Source: Phycisphaerae bacterium
Lineage (GTDB): Bacteria; Planctomycetota; Phycisphaerae; UBA1845; UTPLA1
Assembly (NCBI GenBank): GCA_030593565.1
Contig: JAUVGW010000011.1
Coordinates: 1-34,837, forward strand
DNA: 34,837 bases
Direction of reading: 5' to 3'
Shown: piece after piece, positions 32,205 through 34,837 of the stretch
How positions within the stretch are numbered: position 1 is the stretch's first letter
Layout: each line of letters starts with the position of its first letter
Made by a program: the position numbers and the translations under genes
The notes under the pieces: model-generated
Database searches by the model: none
Seen by the model: the letters and a program-made list of their open reading frames with translations, nothing else
What the model was told of the DNA's origin: nothing

Positions 32205-32750
32205 ATGGCTTTCATTTCCTATGCGGACGGCGAGCCGTTGGACCCGAAGCTGGCGGCCGTGTACGAATCGGCACGGCAAATGACAGGCGGAGTGGTTCCG
32301 AACGCCCTGCGGGTTCATTCGCACCGTCCCGCCGCGCTGGCGGCGCACATGGGGTTGTACAAGACGTTGATGTTCGAGCGGTCGGCGCTCTCGCGGGCGC
32401 AGCGGGAGATGATCGCGGTCGTCGTCTCGCAGATCAACAGATGCCATTACTGACTGCAACACCACGGGGCGTCGCTCCGTCAGATCGTCAAGGACGAGAA
32501 TCTCGTCGTCCGGTTGGAGTCGGACTATCGCGGCGTCGATCTGTCCCCGGCCGACCGGGCGATGCTGGACTATGCCGCGAAGCTGACACGAACGCCGGAC
32601 AGGATGACCCGCTCGGACGCCGACGCCATGCGCGCGGCGGGCTTCGACGACGCGGCGATTCTCGACATCTGTCTTGTTACGTCCTATTTCGCCTTCGTCA
32701 ACCGCATCGTCGCCGGGCTGGGTGTGGAGTTGGAGGGCCGCAGGGGGTGA
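32205..32750 (+). CDS. AhpD-like peroxidase-related selenoprotein (in-frame TGA at Cys position)
   Basis: If the TGA at 32451-32453 is read as selenocysteine, this is a 181-residue protein of the AhpD/carboxymuconolactone decarboxylase superfamily. The active-site region reads INRCHY-U-LQHHGASLRQ: Cys80 and the TGA at residue 83 stand where the family has the redox CxxC pair, followed by the conserved HHGA. The frame stays open and family-like on both sides (before: VPNALRVHSHRPAALAAHMGLYKTL; after: DLSPADRAMLDYAAKLTRTP). ATG at 32205 with GGAG 6 nt upstream. Conventional gene calling would split it at 32453. The protein probably reduces peroxides or disulfides in the cytoplasm; trxB upstream could feed it electrons. 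The selC/selA/selB genes are not in the window. A point mutation or sequencing error at the codon is the alternative. Confidence 0.75.
32454..32483 (+). promoter_or_regulatory. Candidate bacterial SECIS hairpin
   Basis: ACGGGG (32464-32469) pairs with CTCCGT (32475-32480), with one G-U pair, around loop CGTCG. The loop begins 17 nt after the TGA, and G is its second base. CTG directly after the TGA (32454-32456) can pair with CAG (32481-32483). This fits the usual description of bacterial SECIS elements: apical loop 16-37 nt from UGA with an early G. Confidence 0.6.
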
Positions 32751-32843
32751 CGCGCAACCGGTGATTGGTAGAAAAAAGATTCCTCACGGAAGATCGGGGA
32801 TGGCATGTGGCCCAGCCAGCCACGGAGTGGCGCAAGAAGAAAA

Positions 32844-32985
32844 CCCACGGCGCGAGCCGTGGGGCTCAGGTGTGCGCGAACCGGTGAGCCCCGAAGGGGC
32901 GAAAGAGGAGGTCGAGTGGTATCTTTCGCCCCGTTGGGGCTGAGCAAAGCGCGTGCCGATGCGATCCCACGGCTCGCGCCGTGGG
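32844..32985. repeat. CCCACGG...CCGTGGG palindromes and AGCCCCGAAGGGGCGAAAG repeat
   Basis: Two inverted-related palindromes (CCCACGGCGCGAGCCGTGGG at 32844-32863 and CCCACGGCTCGCGCCGTGGG at 32966-32985) flank GAGCCCCGAAGGGGCGAAAG and TTTCGCCCCGTTGGGGCTGA. The surrounding 32751-33176 region holds no supported gene. Confidence 0.8.
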
Positions 32986-33176
32986 CTATATTCTGACGCC
33001 CCTGCCGGGGCTTTGACACTCCCCGTTAATCTGTGAAGAATCAGAAGAAAGGGGTCGGGAGGGATCTCCGCTGATTGGCCGGTGTGTCGGCGCGCCCTTG
33101 TGTCGGCGCGTCCTGAGGCAAACCAGTCAGGGTGGAACCGCGAGTTCCCTCCCATTCCGCTTCGAGGAGGTTGGCC

Positions 33177-34103
33177 CTATGCGTCCTTCGCGTCGCCCTT
33201 TGCCAAGGCGACCGTGCCGAGTTGTGCCCCCAGGTTCATGCTCTCCAGCGCACTGGACGGAACGATGACCATCGAGCCCTTCTCCTTGAGGCCCTCGAAC
33301 AACATGTTCATGCCGCGCAGGTGCAGCGCGACGGGGCTGTTCTCGTATCGCTCCGCCGCCTTGGCGAACTTCTCGGAGATTTCCGTCTCGGCCGTGCCGA
33401 GGATGATGCGTGCCCGGCGTTCCCGTTCCGCCTGTGCCTCCTTCGACATCGCATGTTCGAGCTGCTTGGGAATCTTGATGTCGCGGATTTCGACGGACTG
33501 AATGGTGATCCCCCAGTCGTGCGTCTTGGACTCAAGCAACTCCTGAAGCACCACGCCGAGCTCCCGGCGGTTTTGCAGGATGTCCGCCAGCTCGTGCTTG
33601 CCGATGATGTCTCGCAGGGCGGTTTGCGCGGAAAACAGAATCGCCTCCTCGTAGCGCTCCACCTCCAGCACGGCCTTCTCCGCGTCCCACACGATGTAGA
33701 AGAAGATCGCATCGACATCGACCGGCACCGTGTCGCGCGTCAGCGTCGTCTCGGCGGAGAACTGGCGGGCCCGAATCCGCTGGTCGACGTGATATGGGAT
33801 GTACTCGAAGACTGGGATGATGAAGAAAACGCCCGGCCCGCGCAGGCCGCGGTAGGCTCCGAACCGGAGCACGACCGCGCGTTCCCACTGTTCCGCCACC
33901 TTTAACGAGTGGGCCACCAGCCAGGACACGAACGCGACGACTCCCAGTGCCGCCCAGAACCAGATGCTGCGCACTGTTTCCGAATCCTGCCAGGGCTTTG
34001 CCACGCACAAGACCACCGCAAGGCCGGCGGCCAGAATGATCGCGCCGATGATGGCCGCTTGCGGCGGCGTTCGTGTGTCATTTGTCAGCAACGAAGCGCT
34101 CAT
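33177..34103 (-). CDS. Slipin-type SPFH/Band 7 membrane protein
   Basis: A 308-residue stomatin-like protein. Two hydrophobic segments (about 17-35 and 46-64) precede the SPFH domain, which starts ERAVVLRFGAYRGLRGPGVFFIIPVFEYI (74-102) and continues through VDQRIRARQFSAETTLTRDTVPVDVDAIFFYIV. A Glu/Ala-rich coiled coil follows (about 215-265, EAQAERERRARIILGTAETE). Such proteins organise membrane microdomains and often pair with NfeD proteases; none is seen here. Length is a little above typical because of the N-terminal double hairpin. The ATG is 3 nt after the GntR stop with AAGGAG upstream, so it forms a coupled operon with the regulator and is probably under its control. Confidence 0.9.
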   Translation of the reverse strand: MSASLLTNDTRTPPQAAIIGAIILAAGLAVVLCVAKPWQDSETVRSIWFWAALGVVAFVSWLVAHSLKVAEQWERAVVLRFGAYRGLRGPGVFFIIPVFEYIPYHVDQRIRARQFSAETTLTRDTVPVDVDAIFFYIVWDAEKAVLEVERYEEAILFSAQTALRDIIGKHELADILQNRRELGVVLQELLESKTHDWGITIQSVEIRDIKIPKQLEHAMSKEAQAERERRARIILGTAETEISEKFAKAAERYENSPVALHLRGMNMLFEGLKEKGSMVIVPSSALESMNLGAQLGTVALAKGDAKDA

Positions 34104-34106
34104 GGT

Positions 34107-34502
34107 CTATCTCCTTTCGCCAAGGCGATCTTGCAGTGTGCGGGCCAGTTCCTTGAGCGAAAAACCGAACTTGCCCGCTTCCGCCACCCACTCGTCGCAG
34201 AACTTCTCGATGAACTCCAGCCGCTTGGCCGCGTCCTGGGCGACGCCGGGCTCGGCGGCCACGAATGTGCCCGTCCCGCGGTGTGTCGTGACCACGTTCC
34301 GGATTTCCAACTCACGATACGCTCGGGACACCGTGTTCGGGTTGATTTTCAAATCGATGGCCAACTGCCGAACGGTCGGCAATCTCGCGCCAGGCTTGAA
34401 CCGCCCATCGGCAATGCCCAGCAGGACCTTGTCGATGATCTGTCGGTAGAACGGCACGCCGCTGCGCGGGTCGATCAAGATTGTCGCGTTCTGAGTCTTC
34501 AT
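34107..34502 (-). CDS. GntR-family transcriptional regulator, YtrA type
   Basis: A 131-residue regulator. A winged helix-turn-helix spans about 10-82 (PFYRQIIDKVLLGIADGRFKPGARLPTVRQLAIDLKINPNTVSRAYRELE, wing HRGTGTFVA). A short ~45-residue helical tail replaces the large effector domain of other GntR subfamilies, which fits the YtrA group of dimeric repressors that usually control membrane-protein or ABC-transporter operons. ATG at 34502 with GAGG about 6 nt upstream; the frame is open further upstream, but homology begins here. It is cotranscribed with the slipin gene. A palindrome about 80 bp upstream (34582-34603) is a likely autoregulatory operator. Confidence 0.9.
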   Translation of the reverse strand: MKTQNATILIDPRSGVPFYRQIIDKVLLGIADGRFKPGARLPTVRQLAIDLKINPNTVSRAYRELEIRNVVTTHRGTGTFVAAEPGVAQDAAKRLEFIEKFCDEWVAEAGKFGFSLKELARTLQDRLGERR

Positions 34503-34581
34503 GGTCGCCTCGCCGCCGCCTCGGCCGCCCATCAACCAGGGCTCACCGCTCGTTATCCTGCGGGCATCATTCAACACCCTA

Positions 34582-34603
34582 TTGCACTATAACAATAGTA
34601 CAA
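34582..34603 (-). promoter_or_regulatory. Candidate GntR operator
   Basis: TTGCACTA-TAACAA-TAGTACAA: two 8-bp half-sites in inverted repeat with one mismatch and a 6-bp spacer. It lies in the AT-rich region about 80 bp upstream of the regulator gene. The symmetry resembles operators of YtrA-type GntR regulators. Confidence 0.6.
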
Positions 34604-34643
34604 CAGGAAACTAGCTTTGTCCAGCGAATTCTGAGAGAAAAAG

Positions 34644-34714
34644 GGGTCAGGCTACTTTATCGCCGGAGGATCGTTTCTATCTGAGAGATCGGCCGAGATA
34701 AAGTAGCCTGACCC
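34644..34714. repeat. 71-bp element with perfect 18-bp inverted ends
   Basis: GGGTCAGGCTACTTTATC (34644-34661) is perfectly inverted at 34697-34714 (GATAAAGTAGCCTGACCC). The 35-bp interior shows no symmetry. CTGAGAGA occurs just before the left arm (34631) and again in the interior (34681). Confidence 0.8.
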
Positions 34715-34752
34715 GAATGCCATTAAGTTAAGGACCACCGCCATAAGTTATT

Positions 34753-34836
34753 TTACCACAAGCGTTTAGACGCGATTGCGCGTTCCAAGGCCTCCTGCCA
34801 TGATGTTGATGGAAAAACGACATCACAAAAGGAGGC
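34753..34836 (-). CDS. Possible 3' end of an unrecognised gene, partial
   Basis: On the minus strand the frame entering at 34836 is open for 27 codons to a TAA at 34753-34755, ending SWQEALERAIASKRLW. The tail looks protein-like (a charged amphipathic helix) but is too short to assign. The same stretch contains GGCCTCCT (34790) and AGGAGGCC (34830) as an inverted repeat with an inner GATGT...ACATC, so it may be non-coding structure. The inverted-repeat element at 34644-34714 lies just beyond its stop. Confidence 0.2.
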   Translation of the reverse strand, partial: ASFCDVVFPSTSWQEALERAIASKRLW

Positions 34837-34837
34837 C

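Noticed and set aside
32205-32453. Simple pseudogene interpretation of the AhpD-like gene
   Set aside because: The only defect is one TGA at a catalytic Cys position, with a SECIS-like hairpin at the right distance and no other frame damage; random decay would rarely give this.
34758-34837. Confident transposase call at the right edge
   Set aside because: Only 27 codons are visible and they carry no diagnostic motif; listed as a low-confidence partial frame instead.

Overview
The window is GC-rich bacterial chromosome that most resembles a member of the Planctomycetota. This is inferred from gene content: a membrane Ser/Thr kinase with a long N-terminal helical region, oversized pseudopilins, a beta-helix protein ending in a dockerin-like EF-hand module, HYR domains, 24-residue 'TQITDAGL' leucine-rich repeats, and intergenic DNA full of palindromic repeats. 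No rRNA or ribosomal-protein gene is present to fix the taxonomy.

Layout. (1) 1-3.1 kb: the 3' end of an alpha-galactosidase-like gene (+) converges on a GH2 beta-galactosidase (-). That gene has lost its 5' two thirds at about 1984-1998, the point where an HYR-domain gene on the other strand has also lost its 5' end. (2) 3.1-7.3 kb: a membrane Ser/Thr kinase (-) with a repeat-derived insertion in its catalytic domain, a divergent stand-alone receiver protein, then about 1 kb of hairpins and tandem repeats. (3) 7.3-15.99 kb, mostly minus strand: a KAP NTPase fused to leucine-rich repeats, tRNA-Pro(TGG), GDP-mannose 4,6-dehydratase, a class III aminotransferase homologue without its catalytic lysine, a possible 43-residue membrane protein, a GT-C-type membrane glycosyltransferase, and NAD kinase. 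(4) 16.6-27.8 kb: a plus-strand type II secretion cluster in canonical order F-G-H-I-J-K plus one further pseudopilin; the K-like protein is very large (1426 aa). (5) 28.7-30.6 kb: a secreted beta-helix protein with a dockerin-like tail. (6) 31-32.75 kb: thioredoxin reductase followed by an AhpD-like protein whose second active-site Cys codon is TGA, with a SECIS-like hairpin 17 nt downstream, so a probable selenoprotein. (7) 33.2-34.6 kb: a GntR-family repressor and slipin operon (-) with a palindromic operator. At the right edge is a small inverted-repeat element and possibly the 3' end of another gene.

How the genes may work together. The secretion cluster probably exports proteins such as the beta-helix/dockerin and HYR proteins. 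Gmd and the membrane glycosyltransferase suggest cell-surface glycan synthesis. Thioredoxin reductase could supply electrons to the AhpD-like selenoprotein. The KAP-LRR protein has the architecture of an NLR-like sensor (ATPase plus ligand-binding repeats) and is a candidate for an undescribed defence or signalling protein. These are inferences from gene content and order.

The most unusual observations are the CxxU AhpD selenoprotein, the KAP-LRR fusion, the aminotransferase lacking its catalytic lysine, the kinase interrupted in frame by repeat DNA, and three copies of an exactly 73-bp REPIN-like element. Start codons were chosen from Shine-Dalgarno (SD) sequences and gene overlaps. No database search or folding program was available; family assignments rest on recognised motifs.
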